Shown: positions 6,683 to 14,569, counted from the stretch's first letter. The stretch is DNA of 15,324 nt from Desulfovibrionaceae bacterium (GCA_900770205.1 CAAGJV010000141.1:1-15324); one strand, 5' to 3'. The notes: a model not told the origin generated them from the letters alone. Numbers and translations: made by a program.

Positions 6683-6767
6683 GACTGATTGTTTCAGTCT
6701 TGCATGCGTCAAATTTTGTGCCGCCTATGCGGCTTAACTCCCGCTGGCCAGATCTCCGCCTCGCGGG
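6681..6767 (+). promoter_or_regulatory. Hairpin-rich rpmI-rplT spacer
   Basis: Three hairpins follow one another. AAGACTGA (6681-6688) pairs with TCAGTCTT (6694-6701) and includes the last two bases of the rpmI stop codon. GCCGC (6720-6724) pairs with GCGGC (6729-6733). CCCGC (6740-6744) pairs with GCGGG (6763-6767). None has a U tract, so they are not intrinsic terminators. Their place just before the rplT ribosome binding site (GGAGG, 6777-6781) suggests RNA processing or control of L20 translation, which is inference. Confidence 0.45.
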
Positions 6768-6788
6768 ATTGAAAATGGAGGATATTCC

Positions 6789-7142
6789 ATGCGTGTAAAG
6801 AGAGGTCTTGCTGCCCACCGCCGGCACAAGAAATATCTGGATATGGCCAAAGGCTTCCGCGGAGGCCGCAGTCGTCTGTATCGTATCGCCCGTGAAGCCG
6901 TTGAACGTTCTTTGAACTATGCTTTTGAAGGCCGCAAACTGCGCAAGCGTGCCTTCCGCCGTTTGTGGATCCAGCGCATCAACGCCGGAGCCCGCATCAA
7001 TGGCCTGTCTTATTCCCGTTTCGTCAACGGACTGAAGCTTGCCGGCGTAGAAATCAACCGTAAAATGCTGGCCGATCTCGCTGTTCGTGAAAAAGCCGAC
7101 TTTGCCGCCATTGTTGAACTGGCCAAGTCAAAGCTGGCGTAA
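6789..7142 (+). CDS. rplT: 50S ribosomal protein L20
   Basis: The protein has 117 residues, the usual length. It begins MRVKRGLAAHRRHKKYLDMAKGF with the long basic N-terminal helix that L20 inserts into 23S rRNA. The conserved KRAFRRLWIQRINAGAR and NGLSYSRF motifs sit near the middle. It is needed for early 50S assembly and in other bacteria also represses its own operon. The start is ATG 6789, with GGAGG seven bases upstream. It follows rpmI after a 106-base hairpin-rich spacer. Confidence 0.98.
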   Translation: MRVKRGLAAHRRHKKYLDMAKGFRGGRSRLYRIAREAVERSLNYAFEGRKLRKRAFRRLWIQRINAGARINGLSYSRFVNGLKLAGVEINRKMLADLAVREKADFAAIVELAKSKLA

Positions 7143-7157
7143 AGCATTTTCGGAAAT

Positions 7158-7177
7158 CTGCGGGGCCTAGCCCGCAG
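7158..7177 (+). promoter_or_regulatory. Hairpin downstream of rplT
   Basis: CTGCGGG (7158-7164) pairs perfectly with CCCGCAG (7171-7177) across a 6-base loop, 15 bases after the rplT stop. No U tract follows. It may protect the 3' end of the upstream message or form part of a two-hairpin leader with the terminator at 7213-7245. Confidence 0.5.
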
Positions 7178-7212
7178 TATCAGATGAAGCTTTTGGGGAG
7201 TTTTTCCCTGTG

Positions 7213-7245
7213 AAGGGGTGCAGGCCAGTCTCTGCACCCCTTTTT
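7213..7245 (+). terminator. Strong Rho-independent terminator between rplT and pheS
   Basis: AAGGGGTGCAG (7213-7223) pairs perfectly over 11 bp with CTGCACCCCTT (7232-7242) across an 8-base loop and runs into TTTTT at 7241-7245. It lies 48 bases before the pheS start. It either ends the thrS-infC-rpmI-rplT transcript or acts as an attenuator for pheST. Confidence 0.85.
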
Positions 7246-7293
7246 CCTTCCAATTCAGGTGCGCCCAGGCGTATCCTGACACAAGGCCTTGCC

Positions 7294-8334
7294 ATGGATT
7301 TCCTTGAACAATTGAATGAATTGCCCGGTAAGCTTGAAGAACGCTTGAACGGTATTCAGTCTGAGGTAGAACTGGAATCGGCCCGCATAGATTTTCTTGG
7401 CCGTAAAGGTCAGCTTGCCGAACTCATGTCGCATATGCGCGACCTTTCTCCTGAACAGAGGCCGGCCTTCGGGCAGGCGGCCAATGCCGTGAAGCAGCGG
7501 CTGACGGAGCTCTTTGAAGTACGGCTTGCCCGCCAGGAACAGGAGAGAGAGGCTGCTTTCCTTGCCGGTTTTGACCCAAGCCTTCCGGGACGCAGCCTTT
7601 GGAACGGTTCTCTGCATCCGATCACGCTGGCCATGCAGGAAGTATGTTCCGTGTTTCAGCATATGGGCTATGAAATTGCCGGCGGCCCTGAGGTGGAAAC
7701 AGACTTCAACTGTTTTGAGGCTCTGAACATGCCTCCGGAACACCCCGCCAGAGATATGCAGGACACCCTGTATATTACCGATAAAGTTCTTCTTCGTACC
7801 CATACATCCTGCGTGCAGGTGCGTACCATGATGCATCGCAAGCCTCCGCTTGCCATCATCGGCCCTGGCAAAGTGTATCGTCGAGATTCTGATGTGACGC
7901 ATACGCCCATGTTCCATCAGATAGAAGGCCTGCTTGTTGATAAGCATGTGACTATGGCCGATCTTCGCGGGACGCTTACGGCTTTTGTTCGTGCTGTTTT
8001 TGGTGAAAAGACAAGGGTTCGCTTCCGCCCGAGCTTCTTTCCCTTTACAGAACCGAGTGTGGAAGTGGATATGTCTTGTACGCAATGCGGCGGGCATGGC
8101 CATGTCAACGGGCAGCCCTGCAGGGTATGCAAGGGATCCGGCTGGCTTGAAATTCTCGGCAGCGGTATGGTGGACCCGGCAGTTTTCACCTCTGTAGGCT
8201 ATGACCCGGATGAAGTCTCGGGCTTTGCTTTCGGCCTTGGGGTGGAACGCATCGCCATGCTGAAATATGGTCTTACGGATTTGCGCATGAATTTTGAAAA
8301 CGATGTGCGATTCCTCCATCAGTTCCCTGTGTAG
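7294..8334 (+). CDS. pheS: Phenylalanine--tRNA ligase alpha subunit
   Basis: This is the catalytic subunit of the (alpha-beta)2 PheRS. The 346 residues are a normal length. An N-terminal coiled coil (about 1-90) for tRNA binding is followed by the class II core. Motif 2 is GKVYRRDSDVTHTPMFHQIE (192-211) and motif 3 is GFAFGLGVERIAML (310-323). A Cys4 element, CTQC and CRVC (Cys262, 265, 276, 279), precedes GWLEILGSGMVDP. This zinc-ribbon-like insert occurs in many bacterial PheS proteins and is absent in E. coli. I chose ATG 7294, which has AAGG seven bases upstream. A longer frame from GTG 7210 would have to be translated through the terminator hairpin and is rejected. pheT follows after 128 bases. 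Confidence 0.97.
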   Translation: MDFLEQLNELPGKLEERLNGIQSEVELESARIDFLGRKGQLAELMSHMRDLSPEQRPAFGQAANAVKQRLTELFEVRLARQEQEREAAFLAGFDPSLPGRSLWNGSLHPITLAMQEVCSVFQHMGYEIAGGPEVETDFNCFEALNMPPEHPARDMQDTLYITDKVLLRTHTSCVQVRTMMHRKPPLAIIGPGKVYRRDSDVTHTPMFHQIEGLLVDKHVTMADLRGTLTAFVRAVFGEKTRVRFRPSFFPFTEPSVEVDMSCTQCGGHGHVNGQPCRVCKGSGWLEILGSGMVDPAVFTSVGYDPDEVSGFAFGLGVERIAMLKYGLTDLRMNFENDVRFLHQFPV

Positions 8335-8337
8335 AGG

Positions 8338-8440
8338 AAAGATCTTCGGGCAGAAAGATAGAGCCTGCCTGATGTCTGCGATGTACTCTGCTGTACCGTA
8401 AGGCATAAAATGGGCGGGAAGCCTGAGAGTAAAGATCTTT
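8338..8440 (+). repeat. Duplicated palindrome in the pheS-pheT spacer
   Basis: The self-complementary core AAAGATCTT occurs twice in the 128-base pheS-pheT gap, at about 8338-8346 and 8431-8439. The two copies could pair with each other or each form a dimer-binding site. The spacer contains no ORF and no terminator. A function is not evident, and the repeat may be chance. Confidence 0.35.
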
Positions 8441-8462
8441 TCATCTTCTGAGGAGAAAATAT

Positions 8463-10877
8463 ATGCTGCTGAGTTTCAATTGGCTTAAAGAGTTTGTTCC
8501 ATACACGGGGACAGCGGAAGAACTGGGCGATATGCTCACCATGCTCGGCCTTGAGCTGGAAGAAGTGCTTCACCCCTATGCTGAGATAGAAGGAGTGATA
8601 ACGGGGCGTGTCCTTACCTGTGAGGCGCACCCGGATTCTGATCATCTGCATGTATGCACGGTAGATGTCGGCGAAGCGGAAGCCCTGAATATCGTATGCG
8701 GAGCCCCCAATGTTAAGGCAGGCCAGCTGGTTCCCGTTGCTCCTGTGGGAGCAACTCTGCCTGGAGGTCTTGTGATGAAGAAGGCCAAGCTGCGCGGGGT
8801 TCCTTCGTTCGGCATGATATGTTCCGAACGAGAGCTTGCGCTTGCCGATGACCATTCCGGCATTCTTGTGCTGCCGGAACGAAATCGTGCCGGCCGCCAG
8901 ATACTGCCTGGAGAAAAGTTCGTAGAAGCCTATGATTTGGACAGGGAAGTTCTGGATATCAGCATTACGCCCAACAGAGCAGACTGCCTTTCTGTGTATG
9001 GATTTGCCAGAATTATTGGCGCGTATCTTGGTTTGCCGGTAACCATGCCCGACTTCCATCTGGAAGAAAAGGGCGAAGACATGAGCGGCGCTGTTCCTGT
9101 ACAGGTAGAAGACGGCGTTCTTTGTCCGTCTTATACCGGAAGGATATTGAAGGGGGCAAAGGTAGGCCCTTCCCCCGCGTGGATGCGCTATCGCCTCAAT
9201 GCCGTGGGAATACGGGCGATATCCAATCTTGTCGATGTTACGAACTATATTCTTATGGAGCTGGGACAGCCTCTGCATGCCTTTGATCACAATAAGCTTG
9301 CAGGCAACCGTATTATCGTGCGCGCCGCAAAAGACGGCGAACGGCTTGTGACGCTTGATGGGCAGGAACGTATGCTGAAAGCCGGCGATGGACTTATCTG
9401 CGACGCTGAAAAGCCTGTGGCTCTGGCCGGTGTAATGGGCGGTTTAGAAACTGAGATCACGGACGAAAGCGAAAGCGTCTTTCTGGAATGCGCGGTATTC
9501 TGCCCGCGTTCCATCCGCATGACGGCACGCAGGCTGGGCCTGAACAGTGAGGCTTCGTATCGGTATGAACGCGGCGTCGATCCTACCACCATGCCGTTTG
9601 CTCTTGATCGTGCAGCCGCCCTTATGGCTGAACTTTCCGGCGCTGATGTCTGCCACGGGATCTGCTCCTGTACGCCGCGCCCATGGCAGGCTCCGGTTGT
9701 GCGCTTCCGCCGCAGCCGCGCCGAAGCGCTGCTTGGGGTTGAGCTGACGGACGAGTTCTGTGCAAAAACATTGGAAAGCCTCGGTTGCATGGTCGATCGT
9801 TCCAACGGGGATGATTGGAGCGTGAAAACGCCTGGCTGGCGTTATGACCTTACCAGGGAAGCTGATCTTATCGAGGAAGTAGCTATTTTCAAGGGAGTGG
9901 ATAATCTTGGGGAAACCTTGCCTTCCATTCCTCAGAATCTGGAATCCTTCGGCGCTCCGGAAAGCCGCCATGCATTTATGATGCGCGTGAAGCATTGGGC
10001 GGCAGGACTGGGGCTTAACGAAGCTGTCAACTACAGCTTTGTCGGCAATAAGGATCTTGATTTTCTCGGACTTCCTTCCGAAGGCCGCGTAAATATCATG
10101 AATCCGCTGACGGCGGAACAGGACGTTCTCCGTACGGAGCTGGCACCCGGATTGTTCCAGAATGTCCGCCAGAATATTGCCCAGGGCGCGAGTGGCGTGC
10201 GACTCTTTGAAGTGGCGGAAGCCTTCTGCCAGGATGCCTCCAGCGATACCACGGTGAAGGAAGTGCGGCATTTCGCCATGGTTCTCTACGGTTCCCGTTA
10301 TGATGAGGCATGGGCGCACCGCGATGAAGATCTGGATTATGTGGATCTGAAGGGGCTGGTGGAGAAATTCTTCCAATATCTGCACCTGCCGGAACCTACT
10401 TTTGCCGTGGTCGAACATCCTTTCCTTGCTCCAGCTGTGGAAATGCGCATGGCAGATGGCAAACTTGCCGGTGTGCTGGGAAGGCTTAAGCCGGCCATGG
10501 CCGATGCCTATCTTGCCCGCAAGGCCGTATGGTATGCCGACTTTGATCTCGACATGCTTCAGGCTGCCTCTCGGGGGATCATCAGCCAGTTCCAGCCTCT
10601 TCCCGTGTATCCTGCTGTACGCCGTGACATTACATTCATTGCCCCCCGCACCATGCATGTGGAAGCCGTACTCGAGGCTGCCCGCCATGCAAAAACAACA
10701 CTGATGGAAGATGTGGAGCTTCTGGACGTGTATGAACCAGCCGGAGGAGAGGAACACAACATTACCTGCCGCTTCACCTTCCGCAAGGCAGACCGCACTC
10801 TCCAGGATGGAGAGGTCGACAAGGAACGAGAGAAGATCGCTTCCTTTGTGGTGAAGAGCCTGGGTGTTCGTATCTGA
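8463..10877 (+). CDS. pheT: Phenylalanine--tRNA ligase beta subunit
   Basis: This is the large subunit of PheRS, 804 residues, the standard bacterial length. The N-terminal EMAP-like tRNA-binding fold spans about 40-150 and includes HPDSDHLHVCTVDVG and NIVCGAPNVKAGQ. The B3/B4 editing region (about 200-400) includes RAISNLVDVTNYILMELGQP and VALAGVMGG. A B5 domain and a catalytically inactive core follow. The C-terminal ferredoxin-like anticodon-binding domain (about 710-804) includes YPAVRRDITFIAP. It hydrolyses mis-charged Tyr-tRNA-Phe. The start is ATG 8463, with GAGGAG seven bases upstream. Its terminator is at 10899-10930. Confidence 0.98.
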   Translation: MLLSFNWLKEFVPYTGTAEELGDMLTMLGLELEEVLHPYAEIEGVITGRVLTCEAHPDSDHLHVCTVDVGEAEALNIVCGAPNVKAGQLVPVAPVGATLPGGLVMKKAKLRGVPSFGMICSERELALADDHSGILVLPERNRAGRQILPGEKFVEAYDLDREVLDISITPNRADCLSVYGFARIIGAYLGLPVTMPDFHLEEKGEDMSGAVPVQVEDGVLCPSYTGRILKGAKVGPSPAWMRYRLNAVGIRAISNLVDVTNYILMELGQPLHAFDHNKLAGNRIIVRAAKDGERLVTLDGQERMLKAGDGLICDAEKPVALAGVMGGLETEITDESESVFLECAVFCPRSIRMTARRLGLNSEASYRYERGVDPTTMPFALDRAAALMAELSGADVCHGICSCTPRPWQAPVVRFRRSRAEALLGVELTDEFCAKTLESLGCMVDRSNGDDWSVKTPGWRYDLTREADLIEEVAIFKGVDNLGETLPSIPQNLESFGAPESRHAFMMRVKHWAAGLGLNEAVNYSFVGNKDLDFLGLPSEGRVNIMNPLTAEQDVLRTELAPGLFQNVRQNIAQGASGVRLFEVAEAFCQDASSDTTVKEVRHFAMVLYGSRYDEAWAHRDEDLDYVDLKGLVEKFFQYLHLPEPTFAVVEHPFLAPAVEMRMADGKLAGVLGRLKPAMADAYLARKAVWYADFDLDMLQAASRGIISQFQPLPVYPAVRRDITFIAPRTMHVEAVLEAARHAKTTLMEDVELLDVYEPAGGEEHNITCRFTFRKADRTLQDGEVDKEREKIASFVVKSLGVRI

Positions 10878-10898
10878 GCATAGGAAATACCATTATTG

Positions 10899-10930
10899 AG
10901 GGCCGCTTCCTTTGGAGGCGGCCTTTCCTT
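10899..10930 (+). terminator. Rho-independent terminator of pheT
   Basis: AGGGCCGCTTCC (10899-10910) pairs over 12 bp with GGAGGCGGCCTT (10914-10925), with two G-U pairs, across a TTT loop. It is followed by a T-rich stretch. It begins 22 bases after the pheT stop. Confidence 0.8.
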
Positions 10931-11056
10931 GTATGTGCCTGCAATATTTTGTCACGAAAAAAATTGGAAAAATGGTGGAAAAAATGGAACTCTATGCCTA
11001 TTCTGACGAAAGATGGTTATCTTGAGAAACAGGATGTTCTTGAAAAAGGAGAGATG

Positions 11057-13795
11057 ATGAAGACTATACATATATGTGGAGCAGAGACTGCAGGGGGAGC
11101 CAGAGGGTTTCATTGGAACCATGGGAGAGTACGTCGTTTCTGCCGGCGTTGCCTTTCCTTGTGTGCCGGTATGGCGCTGGCATGCTGCCTGGGAACAGGT
11201 GATGCAGGAACAGCCATGGCTTTAGCCGATGTGCAGACCTTTCGTTTGGAAAACGGCATGACTGTTCTCGTTAAGGAGGATAACCGTTTTCCTCTGGTTT
11301 CGGTACGGCTTTTTGTTAAGGCAGGTTCTGCATGGGAACGCCCGGAAGAAGCAGGTTTAAGCCATCTTTTGGAACATATGGTATTCAAGGGGTCCAGAAC
11401 AAGCGGGCCGGGCGTGGATAAACGTGTGGAGAATGCCGGTGGAGCCATGAATGCCTATACTTCGTATGACATGACAACCTATCTGACGGATCTTCCCGCA
11501 GCAAAGTGGAAGGATGCCATGGCTGCTGTTCGTGATCTGGCGTTTGACCCTCTCCTCAAACAGGAAGATCTCGAAGCGGAAAAGGAAGTGGTTCTCGCGG
11601 AGAAGAAGCAGCGCGGTGACAGCCCCATGACAAGGCTTTTTCAGATGGCGCTGGGCCAGACGTTGAAAGGCACGCCTTATGAAACGCCGGTAATAGGCAC
11701 GGAAGAGGCTATTCGCGCCATGACGCCGGATATGATGAGAGATTATATCAGAAGAAGGTATGATCCGCGAGAAATGGTACTTTCCATCGCCGGCAATGTG
11801 CAGGCAGACTGTGTTCTTGACGAGGCTAGAAAGCTTTTTGGTGCCTATGCAAACAAAAATATTTTTAAAGCGGAAACTTCTCTGCTGCCGGAAAACCTTG
11901 CCCGCGGACTCGTGGTGGATGTGGAGAAAGGGCCGTGGGACAAGGCCTTTGTTTCGCTTTCTTTTCCTCTGCCGGGTATGAGGGAAGAGCTTCTTCCGGC
12001 GGCAGATGTGCTGGCCCACATGCTAGCAGGCGATGATACGGCTCTCTTTCCCATGGATTTCCGCATCAGAAATGCCATAGTGGATGACATAAATGTTTCT
12101 GCCATGAGTTTTGAAAGAGCAGGAGCTTTCATGATCCTTGCACAGCTCGATGCGGAAAAGGTAGAAGATTACCTGAGGAAAATAGGAGCTGTTCTGTCTT
12201 CTTTGAAGGCCTCTGATTTTACCGAAGAGCAGCTGATGCGAGCCCGACTTAATCTTGAAGACAGTTATCTTCGGGGGCCGGAAAATATAGCCGATATTGC
12301 GGAGACCCTGGGGAGGGAATATTTTTATGATCCTGCCAGTGTTGGAGGGCAGAGGTACTTATCTGCTGTGAGCAGCGTAGGAAGGGAACAGGTTCAGAAG
12401 GTCATCGATCGATGGCTGCGTGCAGAGTCGCTTACGGTGTCGGCCATTGTTCCTGAAGATAAAAATGGCGTGAAAGCTGCGTTCGATAATATTCGTGCGA
12501 AAAAGGCGATAGTGGAAGGCTGGCCTGCCCTTGCCAATGCAGATGCAAAGGATAAGAAGGAGGGAAGTCAGAGCGGAAGCTTAGTTTCGGAAGTTGTTGA
12601 ACTTGGCAAAGGGCGTACGCTTGTCCTCCTGCCGGATCGTTCCCTGCCGTATGTTTCCGCTTCTCTGGCTTTTTCAGGGGGGGAACTTCTTGTTTCTGAT
12701 AAAGAAGAAGGACTGGCCTCTCTCACTGCGGCGGCATTGACGACTGGAACGGAGAAACGTTCTTTCGATGATATCAACAAGTATCTTTCCCAGCGGGCGT
12801 CAGCTCTTTCTGCGGGAAGTTCATTAAGATCTTTCCATGTGCGGATGGATGCACCATCAACATATGCTCAGGAAGTCTTTTTTCTCATGAAGGAAGTGCT
12901 GGAACAGCCTGCTTTTCGAGATGAGGATGCGAACCGCGTGAGAAGAGAGCAGATCGCTTCCATCATAAGCAGCGAGCAGAGCCCGATGGGGCTTTTAGGG
13001 CGAAATCTTCGCCATGCCCTTTTCCGCGAAGGAGCGTATGCACATCGTGCTGCTGGAAGCGTTGCAGGCGTGGAAAAGTTGACGCGTGACAATATGATTG
13101 ATTTCTGGAACAGGCAGAAATCTCGCCCGTGGGTTTTGTCTGTTGCCGGAGATTTCGACAGCGTTCAGATAAAAAAGTTTGCAGCAAGTCTGCCTGTTCC
13201 CACAGAAGATAGCGTGAAAAGCGCTACTCCGGCATGGACGGAGAAAAAAGCGTGGCAAATGACCCTCCCCGGGCGCAATCAGGCTGCGTATCTTATGATT
13301 TTTCCCACAGTTGGTGTGGATTCTTCTGACAGGCCCGCTTTGCGTATGCTTTCTGAAGCACTGGGAGGTTTTACGGGGAAGCTCTATCAGGAACTTCGGG
13401 AAAAGCAGAGCCTGGGATATTCCGTCTTTCCTGTGGACTGGGCCGGTAAAGACGGAGGCTTTCTGGCGTTCGGCATTATTGCTTCTCCGCAGAATCTGGA
13501 TAAGGCAAAATCATCGTTTGAAGCTATTGTTCATGATCTTAAAGAGAACCTTCTGACGGAAGAAACGCTGGAACGCGCCAGAGCCGTGGCAGATGCCGAT
13601 TTTTATCGGGCCAGGCAGAGCAGGGCGATGCGTGCGGCGGAAGGGGCCGCATCCATTCTGAATGGCTACACCCTTGATTATGGAAAAAAGAGCCTGGATG
13701 AGATGAAGGCTGTTGATGCGGAAAAGCTGCGCAGTGCTGCAAGGCGTTATCTTGATCTTGAAAAAGCCTATGATTTCAGAGTAACGCCCGATTAA
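11057..13795 (+). CDS. M16 family zinc metallopeptidase, double-domain, secreted
   Basis: This is a pitrilysin/insulinase-type peptidase of 912 residues with two fused M16 halves. The N-terminal half carries the inverted zinc motif HLLEH (His103, Glu106, His107), and the distal glutamate is probably Glu182 in VVLAEKK, 75 residues later. The C-terminal half lacks HxxEH but keeps the substrate-binding signature ELREKQSLGYSVF. The N-terminus has a basic n-region and a cysteine-rich hydrophobic stretch (about 32-46), with AMA or ALA cleavage choices at 55 or 57. Export to the periplasm is therefore likely. I chose ATG 11057, five bases from AAGGAG; ATG 11054 is too close to it and TTG 10949 has no such site. 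It probably degrades periplasmic peptides; the true substrate is unknown. The gene appears monocistronic between two terminators. Confidence 0.93.
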   Translation: MKTIHICGAETAGGARGFHWNHGRVRRFCRRCLSLCAGMALACCLGTGDAGTAMALADVQTFRLENGMTVLVKEDNRFPLVSVRLFVKAGSAWERPEEAGLSHLLEHMVFKGSRTSGPGVDKRVENAGGAMNAYTSYDMTTYLTDLPAAKWKDAMAAVRDLAFDPLLKQEDLEAEKEVVLAEKKQRGDSPMTRLFQMALGQTLKGTPYETPVIGTEEAIRAMTPDMMRDYIRRRYDPREMVLSIAGNVQADCVLDEARKLFGAYANKNIFKAETSLLPENLARGLVVDVEKGPWDKAFVSLSFPLPGMREELLPAADVLAHMLAGDDTALFPMDFRIRNAIVDDINVSAMSFERAGAFMILAQLDAEKVEDYLRKIGAVLSSLKASDFTEEQLMRARLNLEDSYLRGPENIADIAETLGREYFYDPASVGGQRYLSAVSSVGREQVQKVIDRWLRAESLTVSAIVPEDKNGVKAAFDNIRAKKAIVEGWPALANADAKDKKEGSQSGSLVSEVVELGKGRTLVLLPDRSLPYVSASLAFSGGELLVSDKEEGLASLTAAALTTGTEKRSFDDINKYLSQRASALSAGSSLRSFHVRMDAPSTYAQEVFFLMKEVLEQPAFRDEDANRVRREQIASIISSEQSPMGLLGRNLRHALFREGAYAHRAAGSVAGVEKLTRDNMIDFWNRQKSRPWVLSVAGDFDSVQIKKFAASLPVPTEDSVKSATPAWTEKKAWQMTLPGRNQAAYLMIFPTVGVDSSDRPALRMLSEALGGFTGKLYQELREKQSLGYSVFPVDWAGKDGGFLAFGIIASPQNLDKAKSSFEAIVHDLKENLLTEETLERARAVADADFYRARQSRAMRAAEGAASILNGYTLDYGKKSLDEMKAVDAEKLRSAARRYLDLEKAYDFRVTPD

Positions 13796-13806
13796 GAGGA
13801 CGGGAT

Positions 13807-13836
13807 GCCTTCTTTGCAAAATGTTGCAGCGAAGGC
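13807..13836 (+). promoter_or_regulatory. Two-part hairpin after the M16 peptidase gene
   Basis: GCCTTC (13807-13812) pairs with GAAGGC (13831-13836). Inside it, TGCAA (13815-13819) pairs with TTGCA (13824-13828), with a 2x2 internal loop and a 4-base apical loop. There is no U tract on either strand. It starts 12 bases after the peptidase stop and may be a 3'-end stabiliser. Confidence 0.45.
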
Positions 13837-13952
13837 AAGAATTTGAAACGTGACTTTTCCTGAGGATGCTTTACAAGAAAAACATCAAAGGTTGCCATTC
13901 CCCTGGATGACCAGCGATTTCATATTCTCCTCCTCTTCTCTTCCTTTGTTAT

Positions 13953-13988
13953 CCGGTTGATCCGTATATTGCGGGTCAGCCGGTTTTT
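13953..13988 (+). terminator. Rho-independent terminator of the M16 peptidase gene
   Basis: CCGGTTGATCCG (13953-13964) pairs along all 12 positions (two G-U) with CGGGTCAGCCGG (13972-13983) across TATATTG, followed by TTTTT at 13984-13988. The U tract is only on the plus strand, so it ends the peptidase message. It lies between the convergent peptidase and small membrane protein genes. Confidence 0.85.
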
Positions 13989-13995
13989 GTTTGCG

Positions 13996-14499
13996 TTATT
14001 TTTTTTGGAGAAGGTCTGCGGCTCCGCCAAGGATATGGGAAAGAGCCTCAATCAAAGCGTGAACGGTTTGCTCTGCAAGTTGCTTCAAGAAAGGAATGCC
14101 GATATTAAGGCCCTCTTTTGCAGCCTTATGCAAGGTTTCCGCCATATCTGCAGAACGTTCCGCCAGCGTTTTTTTAGGAAATAAATCCGGAGCGATGGCA
14201 TGTCCGGCCTGGGTGACTGCTTCGCTCACATTGCCTCCCAGAGCACGGCCTATGTTTTCCAGTCTGCTGAGAAGTTCCGTCAGTTCGTTTCTGGAGAGTC
14301 CGCGTTTTTTATTGATCTCTATGGACGGAAGAATTTCCTTTTCATAGACGACAGCAGGCAGCTTGTCTTTCAGCTTTTTCAGAGGTGTATCTTCAACAGA
14401 ACGGTAGGGTTCAGGGGGAAGAGGCGTTTCTGGCTGCTTCTGGTAAAAAAAGAATATTCCAATGAGAAGGAAAGCAAGGAGAAGTACGATTCTGGGCAT
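13996..14499 (-). CDS. Small single-span membrane protein of unknown function
   Basis: I do not recognise this 167-residue protein. It begins MPRIVLLLAFLLIGIFFFYQ, a single hydrophobic segment (about 4-19) with no clear cleavage site, so it is probably a signal anchor with the rest in the periplasm. A proline-rich stretch (PETPLPPEP, about 23-31) follows. The remainder looks helical and amphipathic, with LSRNELTELLSRLENIGRALGG and a C-terminal helix FLKQLAEQTVHALIEALSHIL. It contains no cysteine. The start is ATG 14499. A ribosome-binding-like AGGAAAG lies upstream but is half buried in a small hairpin (14507-14520). It lies 126 bases downstream of the RNase E/G gene in the same direction. 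An antisense frame exists opposite it, but this strand has the better membrane-protein organisation. Confidence 0.7.
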   Translation of the reverse strand: MPRIVLLLAFLLIGIFFFYQKQPETPLPPEPYRSVEDTPLKKLKDKLPAVVYEKEILPSIEINKKRGLSRNELTELLSRLENIGRALGGNVSEAVTQAGHAIAPDLFPKKTLAERSADMAETLHKAAKEGLNIGIPFLKQLAEQTVHALIEALSHILGGAADLLQKK

Positions 14500-14506
14500 A
14501 CATGAC

Positions 14507-14520
14507 TTTCCTGAAGGAAA
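14507..14520 (-). promoter_or_regulatory. Small hairpin overlapping the ribosome binding site of the membrane protein gene
   Basis: On the minus strand TTTCC (14520-14516) pairs with GGAAA (14511-14507) across TTCA, and GGAAAG is the only plausible ribosome binding sequence. The weak five-base stem could lower translation; no ligand or trigger is evident. Confidence 0.35.
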
Positions 14521-14528
14521 ACTTATGG

Positions 14529-14569
14529 GCGCTTCCGCCAGAAATGATGTATATTCCTGGCGGAAACGC
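14529..14569 (-). promoter_or_regulatory. Long inverted repeat downstream of the RNase E/G gene
   Basis: On the minus strand GCGTTTCCGCCAG (14569-14557) pairs along all 13 positions (one G-U) with CTGGCGGAAGCGC (14541-14529) across a 15-base loop. A short TTTT (14524-14521 region) follows only a few bases later. It lies 57 bases after the RNase stop. It may be an imperfect intrinsic terminator or an RNase-resistant 3' end. Confidence 0.55.

Noticed and set aside
7210..7293. Upstream GTG start for pheS
   Set aside because: It would place the first codons inside the strong terminator hairpin at 7213-7245, and the family N-terminus fits ATG 7294.
10949..11056. Upstream TTG extension of the M16 peptidase (36 extra residues, Lys/Trp rich)
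   Set aside because: There is no ribosome binding site at the TTG. AAGGAG sits correctly before ATG 11057, and the extension would bury the signal peptide.
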